DNA of 64,000 bases from Neobacillus endophyticus (GTDB taxonomy: Bacteria > Bacillota > Bacilli > Bacillales > Cytobacillaceae), in the NCBI RefSeq assembly GCF_013248975.1, contig NZ_JABRWH010000001.1, forward strand, positions 186,001 through 250,000. The letters run 5' to 3'. Below the pieces are notes generated by a model. The model was not told where the DNA came from, did not search any database, and worked only from the letters and a program-made list of their open reading frames with translations. The translations under genes and the position numbers were made by a program. Shown piece by piece: positions 1 to 8,358 of the stretch; position 1 is the stretch's first letter; each line of letters begins with the position of its first letter.

Positions 1-98
1 TCGTTTTTCGATTTAATTCCTAACTGTTCGCCGTTTTGGTCAATCAAGCGAACTTCCCGAGCACGAATACCCTCATTTACCAACATGTCTTTGCTAAT
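1..98 (-). CDS. infC: Translation initiation factor IF-3, N-terminal part (cut by window edge)
   Basis: The first 32 codons read ISKDMLVNEGIRAREVRLID onward, the highly conserved N-terminus of bacterial IF-3, which binds the 30S subunit and proofreads initiator tRNA selection. The frame opens at an AUU codon (96-98) six bases from a perfect GGAGGTGG ribosome-binding site at 105-112. A non-AUG AUU start is a hallmark of infC, because IF-3 discriminates against it and so limits its own translation. The gene continues beyond base 1 and is normally followed by rpmI and rplT. It lies downstream of thrS in the same direction but has its own promoter and leader. Confidence 0.95.
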   Translation of the reverse strand, partial: MSKDMLVNEGIRAREVRLIDQNGEQLGIKSKN

Positions 99-104
99 AG
101 TTAG

Positions 105-112
105 CCACCTCC
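105..112 (-). promoter_or_regulatory. infC ribosome-binding site deciding the AUU start
   Basis: GGAGGTGG on the minus strand, six bases before AUU. No ATG or GTG lies at a better spacing; the first in-frame ATG is the fifth codon. Confidence 0.85.
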
Positions 113-239
113 AAGTTTCATCATGAATACAACGTCAGGGTCAAGACAAATAGTAAGACATTCCCTTATCAAACCGTTAAGATGACACATGGCAAAATGA
201 ACAGGTTAAATAAGTTTTAGCAGTCTATTAAAAATGCAC

Positions 240-392
240 AATAAAAAAGCGCGGATGAAAACACCCACACTTTACGAAACATAAACATACATTTAAAAAG
301 TTTACGTAAAACCTGCCAACTGCCAATCGCGTCAAATCAGGTGAGAAGCGGGTGCTTCTTCTTTTCCCAAATAATTCGTATTCAATTATTAC
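240..392 (-). promoter_or_regulatory. L20-type leader of infC-rpmI-rplT with attenuator terminator
   Basis: The minus-strand transcript from about 392 contains GCACCC (350-355) inside a small GAAGC..GCTTC hairpin, then the conserved-looking block GACGCGATTGGCAGTTGG. It ends in a nine-pair hairpin (249-270) followed by six U at 243-248. CACCC near the 5' end can pair with GGGTG in the terminator's 5' arm, giving the alternative antiterminator fold. This is the architecture of the Bacillus L20 leader, where ribosomal protein L20 promotes termination. Assignment is by motif and context, not by covariance search. Confidence 0.8.
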
Positions 393-399
393 CTTAGTA

Positions 400-429
400 A
401 CTATATCATAAGCAAAGACGCTGTGTCAA
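400..429 (-). promoter_or_regulatory. Sigma-A promoter of infC operon
   Basis: TTGACA at 424-429, an 18-base spacer and TATAGT at 400-405, reading on the minus strand. Predicted start is near 392, directly before the L20 leader. Confidence 0.75.
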
Positions 430-561
430 ATAAACTTTCTTAACAGCAACGAAATTTATTTTAACAAGAAACTGAAAATTATTCAATACTTATTTTTTAA
501 AAAGGACCTGTTCGCTTCCGCCACTCAGGTGAATCATCAACAAGCAGCACTATAAATACCT
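430..561. other. Non-coding stretch between infC promoter and thrS terminator
   Basis: AT-rich sequence with no open frame carrying a ribosome-binding site and no repeat or hairpin that I could support. With the leader and promoter it fills the gap between infC and thrS. Confidence 0.5.
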
Positions 562-593
562 AAAAAAGAAAAGGGAGTTCATCCTCCCTTTTC
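562..593 (-). terminator. thrS intrinsic terminator
   Basis: Ten-pair hairpin GAAAAGGGAG/CTCCCTTTTC (568-577 and 584-593) followed on the minus strand by a U run at 562-567, just after the thrS stop codon. Confidence 0.85.
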
Positions 594-599
594 TTCAAA

Positions 600-2534
600 T
601 TAACCACGTTTTACTTCGGTTTTAAGTGCTGTTAAAAACTCGGCAAATGGCTTAGTTTCTGAGTTTTGTTCCCCATATTTACGAACATTAACTGCTTGAT
701 CAGCCACTTCCTTATCCCCTACAACAAGCATGTAAGGGATTTTTAGCATTTGTGCTTCACGGATTTTGTAGCCGATTTTTTCATCACGACCATCCAATTC
801 AACACGGAAGCCTTCTGCTTTCAATTGTTCCTGAACCTTTCTCGCATATTCATAATGAGCATCAGGTGACACAGGGATAACTTGTACTTGGACAGGTGCA
901 AGCCAGGATGGGAATGCTCCTTTGTATTCTTCAATTAAGTAAGCAACAAAGCGTTCCATTGTGGAAACAACCCCGCGGTGAATAACAACCGGACGGTGCT
1001 GCTTACCATCTTCGCCGACATATGTTAAATCAAAGCGTTCCGGTAACAAGAAATCCAATTGAACAGTGGATAGTGTTTCATCTTTTCCAAGCGCTGTTCT
1101 AACTTGAACATCCAGCTTAGGACCGTAGAAGGCCGCTTCGCCCTCCGCTTCAAAATAGGAAAGCCCCATTTCATCCATAGCCTCTTTCAACATGCTTTGA
1201 GCTTTTTCCCACATTGCATCATCATCAAAGTATTTTTCTGTATCCTGCGGGTCACGGTAGGATAAACGGAAAGAATAATCCTTAATTTCAAAGTCTTTAT
1301 AGACTTCCATAATTAACTGAACAACTCTTTGGAATTCTTCTTTAATTTGGTCCGGCCGCACAAAGATATGAGCATCATTCAATGTCATACCACGGACACG
1401 CTGCAACCCAGATAAAGCACCTGACATTTCATAACGGTGCATCGTACCAAGCTCAGCAATACGAATCGGCAGCTCGCGATAGCTATGAATCGCGTTTTTG
1501 TACACCATCATATGATGCGGACAATTCATTGGACGAAGAACTAGCTGCTCATTATCCATATCCATTACCGGGAACATATCTTCATGATAATGATCCCAGT
1601 GACCGGAAGTTTTATAGAGATCAACACTTCCCATGATCGGTGTATACACGTGGTTATATCCCAGGCTAAGTTCCTTATCAACGATATAGCGCTCTACAAT
1701 ACGGCGAATCGTTGCTCCTTTTGGCAGCCAAAGAGGCAAACCTTGACCAATCAATTGTGAATTTGTAAAAAGACTTAATTCTTTTCCTAGCTTACGATGG
1801 TCGCGTTCTTTTGCCTCAGCAAGCAAACGTAAATGCTCAGCTAAGTCTTCTTTTTTGAAGAAAGCTGTGCCATAAATGCGTTGGAGCATTTTATTATCAC
1901 TGTCTCCACGCCAATAAGCACCTGCAATGTTCAATAATTTAAATTCTTTAATTTTTCCTGTTGATGGCACATGAATCCCGCGGCATAGGTCAAAGAAGTC
2001 ACCCTGCTCGTAAATCGTTACGGTTTCATCATCAGGAATTGCTTCAATAAGTTCTAGTTTATACGGATCGCCAACTTCTTTATAAAGCTGGACCGCTTCA
2101 GCCCTGCTGACTTCCTTGCGGACAACCTCAATATTTTCATTGACGATTTTCGCCATTTCTTTTTCAATCTTCGGCAAATCCTCAGGAGTGATCGATTCAT
2201 CCAAATCTATATCGTAATAAAATCCGCCTTCAATAACGGGGCCAACACCAAGCTTAACATGTGGATACAGTCGTTTAATGGCCTGTGCCATTAAGTGTGC
2301 AGTACTGTGGCGAAGTACCTCCAATGCTTCAGGTGAATCAGGAGTCACGATTTCTATTGAACCATCCTCATTGAGCGGACGGCGAAGATCAACGAGTTTT
2401 CCATTTAGTTTTCCGGCAATCGCTTTTTTCTTTAGGCCCGGGCTAATGGACGCCGCAACATCTTCCGTTGTTGTTCCTTTTGGAAACTCCTTAATAGCTC
2501 CATCAGGAAACGAAAATTTTACAACGTCTGACAT
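600..2534 (-). CDS. thrS: Threonyl-tRNA synthetase
   Basis: Class II synthetase that charges tRNA-Thr; 644 residues, matching the usual 643-645. An N-terminal TGS domain (about 1-65) is followed by the editing domain with HSTAH near residue 80. The catalytic core has motif 2 [17 protein letters not shown], and the anticodon-binding domain forms the last 110 residues. An upstream extension of the frame was rejected: the ATG at 2532-2534 begins the family-typical [12 protein letters not shown] and has GGAGG ten bases before it. The extension overlaps the T-box terminator. Expression is controlled by the T-box leader immediately upstream. Confidence 0.97.
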   Translation of the reverse strand: MSDVVKFSFPDGAIKEFPKGTTTEDVAASISPGLKKKAIAGKLNGKLVDLRRPLNEDGSIEIVTPDSPEALEVLRHSTAHLMAQAIKRLYPHVKLGVGPVIEGGFYYDIDLDESITPEDLPKIEKEMAKIVNENIEVVRKEVSRAEAVQLYKEVGDPYKLELIEAIPDDETVTIYEQGDFFDLCRGIHVPSTGKIKEFKLLNIAGAYWRGDSDNKMLQRIYGTAFFKKEDLAEHLRLLAEAKERDHRKLGKELSLFTNSQLIGQGLPLWLPKGATIRRIVERYIVDKELSLGYNHVYTPIMGSVDLYKTSGHWDHYHEDMFPVMDMDNEQLVLRPMNCPHHMMVYKNAIHSYRELPIRIAELGTMHRYEMSGALSGLQRVRGMTLNDAHIFVRPDQIKEEFQRVVQLIMEVYKDFEIKDYSFRLSYRDPQDTEKYFDDDAMWEKAQSMLKEAMDEMGLSYFEAEGEAAFYGPKLDVQVRTALGKDETLSTVQLDFLLPERFDLTYVGEDGKQHRPVVIHRGVVSTMERFVAYLIEEYKGAFPSWLAPVQVQVIPVSPDAHYEYARKVQEQLKAEGFRVELDGRDEKIGYKIREAQMLKIPYMLVVGDKEVADQAVNVRKYGEQNSETKPFAEFLTALKTEVKRG

Positions 2535-2564
2535 AATAAATTTCCTCCAATCTTTTGATAAAAA

Positions 2565-2890
2565 TAAAAAACCCGTCCCTATAAAAAGGGACGAGTTATC
2601 ATTAACACGTGGTTCCACCCAAATTTCCCATTTTTTAAGCTTAGCTAAAAAATGGCTTTAGGTCAGATAACGGCTGGTGCCGTCAACAATTACTTTCCTT
2701 CAACCATTCGAAAGGGTTCACTGTTGAAGTTTAAAGGCGGTAAGTAAATTTTTCGTGTTAGGAAGCTTTCAGCCATGACCTCCCTCTCTTTAAACCGTAA
2801 AAAAATACTCATGTCCTTATCATTACTTTTACTAATGATTTTACTGTGGCTGGCTTCAGCACATCATTCAAGCACTGCTGCCTAACTATG
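2565..2890 (-). promoter_or_regulatory. T-box leader of thrS (tRNA-Thr responsive)
   Basis: The minus-strand leader carries the invariant T-box GGGTGGAACCACG (2608-2620), followed by a strong terminator hairpin (2571-2596, ACTCGTCCC/GGGACGGGT) with a T run. Stem I includes the AGTA-like and GCTGAAAGC elements. The sequence GTGAACCC (2714-2721) places an ACC threonine codon at 2715-2717, in the expected specifier context. Uncharged tRNA-Thr should stabilise the antiterminator and allow thrS transcription. The specifier position is inferred by eye. Confidence 0.9.
2571..2596 (-). terminator. T-box regulated terminator before thrS
   Basis: Hairpin with GTCCC/GGGAC core followed on the minus strand by TTTTTTATTTTT. 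It sits between the T-box and the thrS ribosome-binding site. Confidence 0.88.
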
Positions 2891-2896
2891 TACGTT

Positions 2897-2925
2897 ATTA
2901 TAATAATTAATTTTTAAAAAATCAA
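2897..2925 (-). promoter_or_regulatory. Sigma-A promoter of thrS
   Basis: TTGATT (2920-2925), 17-base spacer, perfect TATAAT (2897-2902) on the minus strand, upstream of the T-box leader. Confidence 0.8.
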
Positions 2926-2975
2926 GTTCCTCCAGCCATATCATACAAATTAATTACTTCAATAATGAAAGATCT

Positions 2976-3854
2976 TTATGCTTGATTTTCGGAAGAATCC
3001 AAATTCTCCTGAATGTATTTCAAGTGACGGAGAGCGCTATGCGTTTTGATGATTACTCTTTCCTCAAAAATATTTTTTATCGTCCGGACTAAAGGTGCTT
3101 CATCATTATTCGTATATAGAAAAATCTTTTTTGGCGCAAGTGAAAGTAGCGGTGCAATCGTGGAGGAATCAACATAAACCGGATGGTTCACCAGCAATTT
3201 ACGATCAATCATTTTCGTTAAGTCACTTCTTTTGATTTCTTCCATCCACTCATCATAAAAGGTAATTTCCTCATCAAACAATAAATGCATTGTCTCGATT
3301 TTAGGTTCACGATTCGCTAAAAAGTCGCGAAGCATGTAGATGAACATCTGATACTCCTGCTCCAGTTTAAATTCATCAATGGCTACTTCAACATAATTTT
3401 CTAAGTACTTCATATAATCACGCAGCCGAAATTTCAAAAATGAATCAAAGGAAAAGGAAATATTATCCTGCAGAACATGGTGAATGGCTTCTCTAATAAA
3501 CGGTTCGTTATTTGTATTTTTCAAAAAAACGGTTAAATCCTCTCTTTGCCCCTCTAGAATCGAATGAAGAATTTCTAAAATTTGTTGTTGCTCTTCCAGA
3601 TCCTCATAAAAGAACTGGTTCCTGATAATTTCCCGAAACCAATCTTCCCGTTTCACTTCAATAATAAAGGCATATATTGCCTGCTTCACCCGATTGTAAA
3701 AATCTGCGGAAAGTGAGCCGGCAAGTACCTTCACCATTTTCTGGTCTTCATGTAAAAGTATTTCCTCATTCGCTGCATCCATATTTAAACACTTCAATAA
3801 GTGATGATAAAACATGATCGCATCTGTCCTGCTCTGGAAAATGATTTCCGCCAA
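2976..3854 (-). CDS. ytxC: YtxC-like sporulation protein
   Basis: A 292-residue protein at the ytxC position between thrS and dnaI in Bacilli; B. subtilis YtxC is about 281 residues. The biochemical function is unknown; the family is annotated as sporulation-associated. It is acidic and predicted mostly helical, with no signal peptide or membrane segment. I choose the TTG at 3852-3854 (LAEIIFQSRTDAIMF) because a G-rich ribosome-binding site lies six bases before it. The ATG further upstream has no such site. It ends well before the thrS promoter, so it is probably transcribed separately from thrS. Confidence 0.8.
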   Translation of the reverse strand: MAEIIFQSRTDAIMFYHHLLKCLNMDAANEEILLHEDQKMVKVLAGSLSADFYNRVKQAIYAFIIEVKREDWFREIIRNQFFYEDLEEQQQILEILHSILEGQREDLTVFLKNTNNEPFIREAIHHVLQDNISFSFDSFLKFRLRDYMKYLENYVEVAIDEFKLEQEYQMFIYMLRDFLANREPKIETMHLLFDEEITFYDEWMEEIKRSDLTKMIDRKLLVNHPVYVDSSTIAPLLSLAPKKIFLYTNNDEAPLVRTIKNIFEERVIIKTHSALRHLKYIQENLDSSENQA

Positions 3855-3939
3855 CCAAATCCCCCCTTTAACCCAATCCATGTTTTAATATATATGGAGG
3901 ACTTGGCCAAAATAGAAGTTTAGCAGCAAAAGGATTACC

Positions 3940-3977
3940 AAAAAAAAGGATTGCCAACCAAAATCGTTGGCAATCCT
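3940..3977 (-). terminator. dnaI/dnaB operon terminator
   Basis: Twelve-pair hairpin AGGATTGCCAAC/GTTGGCAATCCT (3947-3958, 3966-3977) with a T run on the minus strand at 3940-3946. Confidence 0.88.
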
Positions 3978-4000
3978 ATGGGTATCTAGCTTTAAATTAA

Positions 4001-4930
4001 TTAAGATCGGCGGTTTGGGCCGCTGACAAGAACAGGTTCACTAAGTGAACGAATTCTTTCCATGATTCTCCGGGCTTTTACTTTTTCTTCTTCTCCTCGC
4101 TGACTGTACGCAAGGTGATGCTCAAGCTCGCCAAAGTCGAAATTGGAAGTGAAAAAGGTAGGCAGGCTTTCCAGCATTCTGAATTGTAAAATCGGCCCCA
4201 ATACCTCATCCCTTGTCCAGCTTGAAACTGCTTCAGCCCCAATGTCATCAAGCATGAGGACCGGTTCTTTTTTCAACGCTTCGATTTTTTCGTTTAATGT
4301 TGAATCAGCGATCGAACTTTTTAATTCTCTAAACAGTTCAGGAACATAAACAATCATCGATGGAATTTGCTTTTTAGCAAGCCTGTTGGCAATAGCTCCT
4401 AATAAATAAGACTTTCCGACACCAAATTTTCCGTGAAAATATAATCCTTTTCCCTTTTTTCCCTGCTCATAATTCATTAAAAAAGAAACGGCTTTTTGAA
4501 CTGCATCAATACGGGTTTCATCATGCTCAAATTCTTCAAAAGTAGCGGATAAAATTTCTTTAGGCACATATAAGCTTTTGATCATTTTTTCATTTCTGCG
4601 CTTTTCATCATCGATTATTTTTCTTGGGCAGCGATTATAAGTGACATCAATCGAATTTCGTGTAATCACCAATTCTGGATGGTAGCCCTTCATGATGTTA
4701 ATACATTCCTCCAGATTTTTACATTGGTTGCATTCCTTGCTTTGATTGATATATTCGTAAAGCTTCCCTAGACTTCTCTCAATCATCTCATCGGAAATCG
4801 ATTGCCGATTTTCACGGATAAAAGCTTGGATATCCGGATGTTTAAGCGTCTCTTGCCGCATTTTTTCGTATCTCTTTTGAAAATTTCCACTAGATGCCAA
4901 CCGTTTTAAAGTATGATTGATATTTTCCAT
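4001..4930 (-). CDS. dnaI: Primosomal protein DnaI, helicase loader
   Basis: AAA+ ATPase that loads the replicative helicase DnaC at oriC and at restart sites with DnaB and DnaD. It is 309 residues, the family length. The N-terminal helicase-binding region carries cysteines C67, C70, C76 and C101, consistent with the zinc-binding fold. Walker A is GKFGVGKS at 167-174 and Walker B VLMLDDI at 224-230. A FTSNFDF sensor-type segment lies near 260. It starts ten bases after the dnaB stop, so the two are co-transcribed and share the terminator downstream. Confidence 0.96.
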   Translation of the reverse strand: MENINHTLKRLASSGNFQKRYEKMRQETLKHPDIQAFIRENRQSISDEMIERSLGKLYEYINQSKECNQCKNLEECINIMKGYHPELVITRNSIDVTYNRCPRKIIDDEKRRNEKMIKSLYVPKEILSATFEEFEHDETRIDAVQKAVSFLMNYEQGKKGKGLYFHGKFGVGKSYLLGAIANRLAKKQIPSMIVYVPELFRELKSSIADSTLNEKIEALKKEPVLMLDDIGAEAVSSWTRDEVLGPILQFRMLESLPTFFTSNFDFGELEHHLAYSQRGEEEKVKARRIMERIRSLSEPVLVSGPNRRS

Positions 4931-4940
4931 AAGTCACCGC

Positions 4941-6341
4941 CTATTCGTCAAGCGCCTTCAGCATTTCTTCAATTTCACGCTTTTTGGCCTCAAACTCCGT
5001 ATTGTTTTCTATTTGTGTTGTTTCTGTCTTCTTTGGTGCTTCTTCATCAAACCAATCTGGAAGTAGTTCAGATCGAATTGGTTTTGTTTTCGTCGTCTTC
5101 CCGCCTGATTTTTTATTTTCGGTCCAGCCCAGATACGTACGATATTCACTTTTCGCCAATTCCATTGCTTCTTTCACAGTTTTAATTTGCTTTCGCGCCC
5201 AGTGGCTTGCAATTTTTTCTACATAGCCTTTTGTAAGCTTCATATCTGTCCTCAGCATGGCAAATTGAACAAGAACATTTATGACACCAGGAAGAAGCTT
5301 TTGTTTAAACATAACCTCTTCAATGATTTGAATATCTGATTTAGACGGTTCTGCGCCCCCGGAGAGATCCTTCAATACACGTAAAGGTGAAGTAGTTTCT
5401 AAATAGCGAATAAGCTTTTCTTCTTTTGTCCTAGGCTCTGTTATTTGAACTTGCATTGCAACAGGCTGTGTTCGTTCCACAAGATTCGGAAGCTGATCGT
5501 AGTTCACATATTGATACCAATCACGCGCACCTTTACGTAACTCTTCAATATCGATTTCACTCGACTCATTTAGAGCACTTAGAATAATATTTTTCATTTG
5601 AATGGCATCAATTTGATAGAGGAAAGCAAGATTGCTAATCACCTCTTTAACTTTTGGTGTTAACGACTTAGATGGAACAAGCGACTCATTTAATCCTGCC
5701 TGCAGCAAATCAAAATCAAAGCTATTCACATCTATTTGAATGCCCTTTTGATCGCGCCGGCCAATAATTTGTTCTCCTGGGACAGGTTCCAGTTCTGAAG
5801 TAACGTTCTGAAGGTATTGAAAACTGCCTGGAACAGCGGAAATAAATACATCTTGAAACGCCTTTGTGATATTCAAATACTCTTGGTCCTTCGGTATTTG
5901 TTGATCTGAAAAAAATCGTTTAAGACGCGCAAAGTGATTTTTCCCTATTTTTCGATATAAATAAATATTTAACATTCCATCCAGAAAAAATTGTTCTGGA
6001 CTTAACGGTGGCTGGAGTTCATAGATAAAGGATCGTTCTTCCGCATCGGTCTTCACAAATGTCTTTAATAACCCGATCCCCTCGAGCTTTAAGCGCGCTT
6101 CATATATTTCTTTTAAATTCATTCCTGAAACATTCATTAGCAAATGATGTGTGGAGGAGTCAGACCATAGCCTATTTTCCTCCACTTCTGCCCATAGTGT
6201 CATATACAAACTAAAGCAGCTGGAACCAATCAAGGGCTGATAAAGAAATGTCAACACTTTGCGGTCGTAATCATGAAGCAGTCCATGTGCTGATACAATA
6301 TAACGGTCAATTGGAAGAATTTCTTGCCAATGCTGCGCCAT
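4941..6341 (-). CDS. dnaB: Replication initiation and membrane attachment protein DnaB
   Basis: Firmicute-specific primosome protein (466 residues; B. subtilis 472). It acts after DnaA and DnaD to recruit the DnaI-DnaC helicase complex. Both DnaB/DnaD-type regions are visible: an N-terminal winged-helix region (about 1-150) and a C-terminal DDBH2 region near 320-400 containing KQKLLPGVINVLVQF and the YxxxIAxHW-like stretch. The C-terminus is charged and probably disordered. It forms a two-gene unit with dnaI. It is separated from nrdR by a terminator, unlike a simple nrdR-dnaB-dnaI read-through operon. Confidence 0.95.
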   Translation of the reverse strand: MAQHWQEILPIDRYIVSAHGLLHDYDRKVLTFLYQPLIGSSCFSLYMTLWAEVEENRLWSDSSTHHLLMNVSGMNLKEIYEARLKLEGIGLLKTFVKTDAEERSFIYELQPPLSPEQFFLDGMLNIYLYRKIGKNHFARLKRFFSDQQIPKDQEYLNITKAFQDVFISAVPGSFQYLQNVTSELEPVPGEQIIGRRDQKGIQIDVNSFDFDLLQAGLNESLVPSKSLTPKVKEVISNLAFLYQIDAIQMKNIILSALNESSEIDIEELRKGARDWYQYVNYDQLPNLVERTQPVAMQVQITEPRTKEEKLIRYLETTSPLRVLKDLSGGAEPSKSDIQIIEEVMFKQKLLPGVINVLVQFAMLRTDMKLTKGYVEKIASHWARKQIKTVKEAMELAKSEYRTYLGWTENKKSGGKTTKTKPIRSELLPDWFDEEAPKKTETTQIENNTEFEAKKREIEEMLKALDE

Positions 6342-6452
6342 TTTGCCTTTTCGCCCCTTTTTATTTATTCATGCTTATTAAACTTGAATGTTGATTTTCC
6401 GCTTCCATTCACAATACAATAACTCAAAAAAACCTTTATATAAATTGCAAAA

Positions 6453-6478
6453 AGAGCCAAAGCCACACCTTTAGCTCT
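6453..6478 (-). terminator. nrdR terminator
   Basis: AGAGCTAAAG/CTTTGGCTCT hairpin followed by TTTTT on the minus strand, at the nrdR stop. Confidence 0.8.
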
Positions 6479-6940
6479 CTAGGATTTCTCTTTATTGATT
6501 AGCTCCTTTAATTCTTCGATAAAGACATTAATATCTTTAAATTGGCGGTATACAGAAGCAAAGCGGACGTAGGCAACTTCATCAACAAGCGCCAGCCTGT
6601 CCATCACCATTTCGCCAATTGATTCACTTTTAATTTCTGAAATACCCTGGCTTCGAAGCTCCTTTTCCACCCCTTGGGTTATATCCTCCAATTCTTTTAA
6701 AGCTACAGGACGCTTCTCACATGCTTTAATAAGACCGCGCAATATTTTTTCACGGCTGAATTCTTCCCTAGTACCCTCTTTCTTAACTACGATCAATGGG
6801 ATCTCCTCAATCTTCTCAAACGTAGTAAAGCGGTACCCGCATTCTTCGCATTCTCTCCTTCTTCTCGTTGCACGTCCCTCGTCGACCGGCCGGGAATCAA
6901 GCACGCGCGTACCATAATGCTGACATGAAGGGCATTTCAT
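6479..6940 (-). CDS. nrdR: Transcriptional repressor NrdR
   Basis: Represses ribonucleotide reductase genes in response to dATP/ATP. The 153-residue protein has an N-terminal zinc ribbon (CPSC at 3-6 and CEEC near 32-35), then the RRRREC basic patch. The ATP-cone domain runs from about residue 45 ([20 protein letters not shown]). The ATG at 6938-6940 gives the family-standard MKCPSC start; a TTG two codons upstream sits too close to the GGAG. In B. subtilis nrdR lies just upstream of dnaB, as here. Confidence 0.96.
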   Translation of the reverse strand: MKCPSCQHYGTRVLDSRPVDEGRATRRRRECEECGYRFTTFEKIEEIPLIVVKKEGTREEFSREKILRGLIKACEKRPVALKELEDITQGVEKELRSQGISEIKSESIGEMVMDRLALVDEVAYVRFASVYRQFKDINVFIEELKELINKEKS

Positions 6941-7051
6941 GGTCAATCAACTCCAAATCTTAACAGCAATAAATCTAAAACTTTCCGCAGTTTTCCTATT
7001 ATTATCTTATATAAAAGAGCCGTGAGTTTCAACACTCAACTCCAAGGAGTT

Positions 7052-7432
7052 TTATTTAATTCTCACAACTGTATGTAATTGATTGATCCTTTCGTAGTAA
7101 AAATTAATCCGCTTTCTCAAATCAGGGTATATACCAAGCAAGGAAAATTTCTCAGATGAAATCGTAAAATCAACTGCAGATTCCAATGGTTTCACATTCA
7201 CAACGGTTGCAATTAAGAAGCAATGGAAAGGTTTACTAATTTCAACAGCAATTTCTCCATGCTCTTTAGATACAGTTGTGATCCGGCAATCGGCATCTTC
7301 CCTGAACATTTTTTCAACTGTATCAAATAGTTGATTAAAAGAGGCTTTATAATAATGCGTTTTTAGAACATTATCACTGTTCTGATCCGATGTTTCAATT
7401 TCCCTTTTATAACGCGTGAATAAATTAACCAT
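7052..7432 (-). CDS. Conserved cytosolic protein between nrdR and speD
   Basis: A 126-residue soluble protein (MVNLFTRYKREIETSDQNSD) with no signal peptide or membrane segment. The central part (TVEKMFREDADCRITTVSKE to ISSEKFSLLGIYPDLRKRI) looks like a compact alpha/beta fold faintly reminiscent of DUF1499, but I cannot support a family assignment. Homologues occupy the same nrdR-speD gap in several Bacillaceae and are usually annotated only as cytosolic protein. It has its own ribosome-binding site, and the speD terminator precedes it, so it is probably expressed alone. Function unknown. Confidence 0.75.
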   Translation of the reverse strand: MVNLFTRYKREIETSDQNSDNVLKTHYYKASFNQLFDTVEKMFREDADCRITTVSKEHGEIAVEISKPFHCFLIATVVNVKPLESAVDFTISSEKFSLLGIYPDLRKRINFYYERINQLHTVVRIK

Positions 7433-7492
7433 ACAAACCCCCTAAGAATATGTTGTCATATCCAATAGTATAAAACATTATCCTTAAAATAT

Positions 7493-7520
7493 AAAAAGAG
7501 GTGTCTTATGAACACCTCTT
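7493..7520 (-). terminator. speD terminator
   Basis: AAGAGGTGT/ACACCTCTT hairpin (7496-7504, 7512-7520) followed by a short T run on the minus strand. Confidence 0.8.
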
Positions 7521-7541
7521 ATCTCGTCAGTTTCAATTAAA

Positions 7542-7916
7542 TTATAATACGTTCGCCTGTTTCACTTGAACAGGACCCATTCCACGCGGAATTTCAATAT
7601 TTTCACGTGTTTCAGCATTAAATGCTTCTGCAATGTAGTCAGCTGCAATATTCGGGTCTAAATTCCCGCATGTGTACACGTCAATACTAGCATAACCGTG
7701 TTCAGGGAAGCTGTGAATTGTAAGATGTGATTCCGAAATAATTACAACACCACTTACTCCTTGTGGAGCAAATTTATGAAAAGCTACCTCGCGAATTTCT
7801 GCACCTGATTTAAGTGCTGCTTCTACAAACGTTTTTTCAATAAAGTCAATGTCATTTAATTTTTCGAAGTCGCATCCCCATAGTTCAGAGATTACGTGAC
7901 GTCCCATTGTTTCCAT
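7542..7916 (-). CDS. speD: S-adenosylmethionine decarboxylase proenzyme
   Basis: Makes decarboxylated SAM, the aminopropyl donor for spermidine synthesis. It is 124 residues, a class 1B bacterial proenzyme nearly identical in pattern to B. subtilis SpeD. Self-cleavage is expected between Glu62 and Ser63 in [14 protein letters not shown], generating the pyruvoyl cofactor. His68 and Cys83 (VYTC), needed for processing and catalysis, are present. The start [14 protein letters not shown] follows a GAGGGGG ribosome-binding site. That site can be sequestered by the leader. Confidence 0.97.
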   Translation of the reverse strand: METMGRHVISELWGCDFEKLNDIDFIEKTFVEAALKSGAEIREVAFHKFAPQGVSGVVIISESHLTIHSFPEHGYASIDVYTCGNLDPNIAADYIAEAFNAETRENIEIPRGMGPVQVKQANVL

Positions 7917-8061
7917 ATTCTTTTCCCCCTCTTACCTTTTTGAGTCCTTCCCAAAATCCTGATATTGACGGCATCAGAGAAACTACCACGGGGGAAAGTT
8001 AGTCCAAAGAGGTCCTAACCCTTTAAGTAGTTAATTGCTACCTAATTTTAAGAAGTTCACG
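7917..8061 (-). promoter_or_regulatory. Structured 5' leader of speD with potential SD sequestration
   Basis: About 145 bases of untranslated leader. It contains GTTAG...CTAAC and CTGAT...ATCAG hairpins, and TTTCCCCC (plus coordinates 7990-7997) exactly complementary to GGGGGAAA (7922-7929), the speD Shine-Dalgarno region. The anti-SD segment directly follows the GTTAG/CTAAC stem. A switch between folds is therefore conceivable. No known riboswitch class was recognised. Confidence 0.4.
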
Positions 8062-8067
8062 ATGACT

Positions 8068-8096
8068 AGTATACTTTGTTTATATTTTTTTTGCAA
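8068..8096 (-). promoter_or_regulatory. Sigma-A promoter of speD
   Basis: TTGCAA (8091-8096), 17-base spacer, TATACT (8068-8073), minus strand; start near 8061. Confidence 0.65.
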
Positions 8097-8225
8097 CCTA
8101 TCATTTTAAAATTTTTATAAAATAAAAATATCTTAATGCTTTTCTTGCCCATTTCAGCCTTTAAAAATGCATCTTAAACTATATATCTAAGCTATTATAT
8201 GTATATTTGTCCGAGTGGACACAAA

Positions 8226-8249
8226 AAATGCTGTCATGAGACAGCATTT
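8226..8249. repeat. Direct repeat flanking IS, left copy (palindromic terminator hairpin)
   Basis: A 24-bp sequence, AAATGCTGTC-ATGA-GACAGCATTT, identical and in the same orientation to 10009-10032. It folds into a hairpin followed on the minus strand by a T run, so it is a displaced half of the duplicated gapB terminator. Most simply it is the target-site duplication of the IS. Confidence 0.65.
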
Positions 8250-8358
8250 CAGATTGTAGACAAAAGGCATTTCAAAAGTTCCGATTCTGGCGCCCTTTTC
8301 TAAAATTGGGATTTTTCTGTTTGATTTTTCTTAAGGTAGACCCCGGCGGGGTCTATTT

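Noticed and set aside
1382..1636. Open frame on the plus strand inside thrS
   Set aside because: Antisense shadow of thrS with no ribosome-binding site or family similarity; the same applies to many opposite-strand frames over polA, dnaE, pyk, icd, citZ and ytcI.
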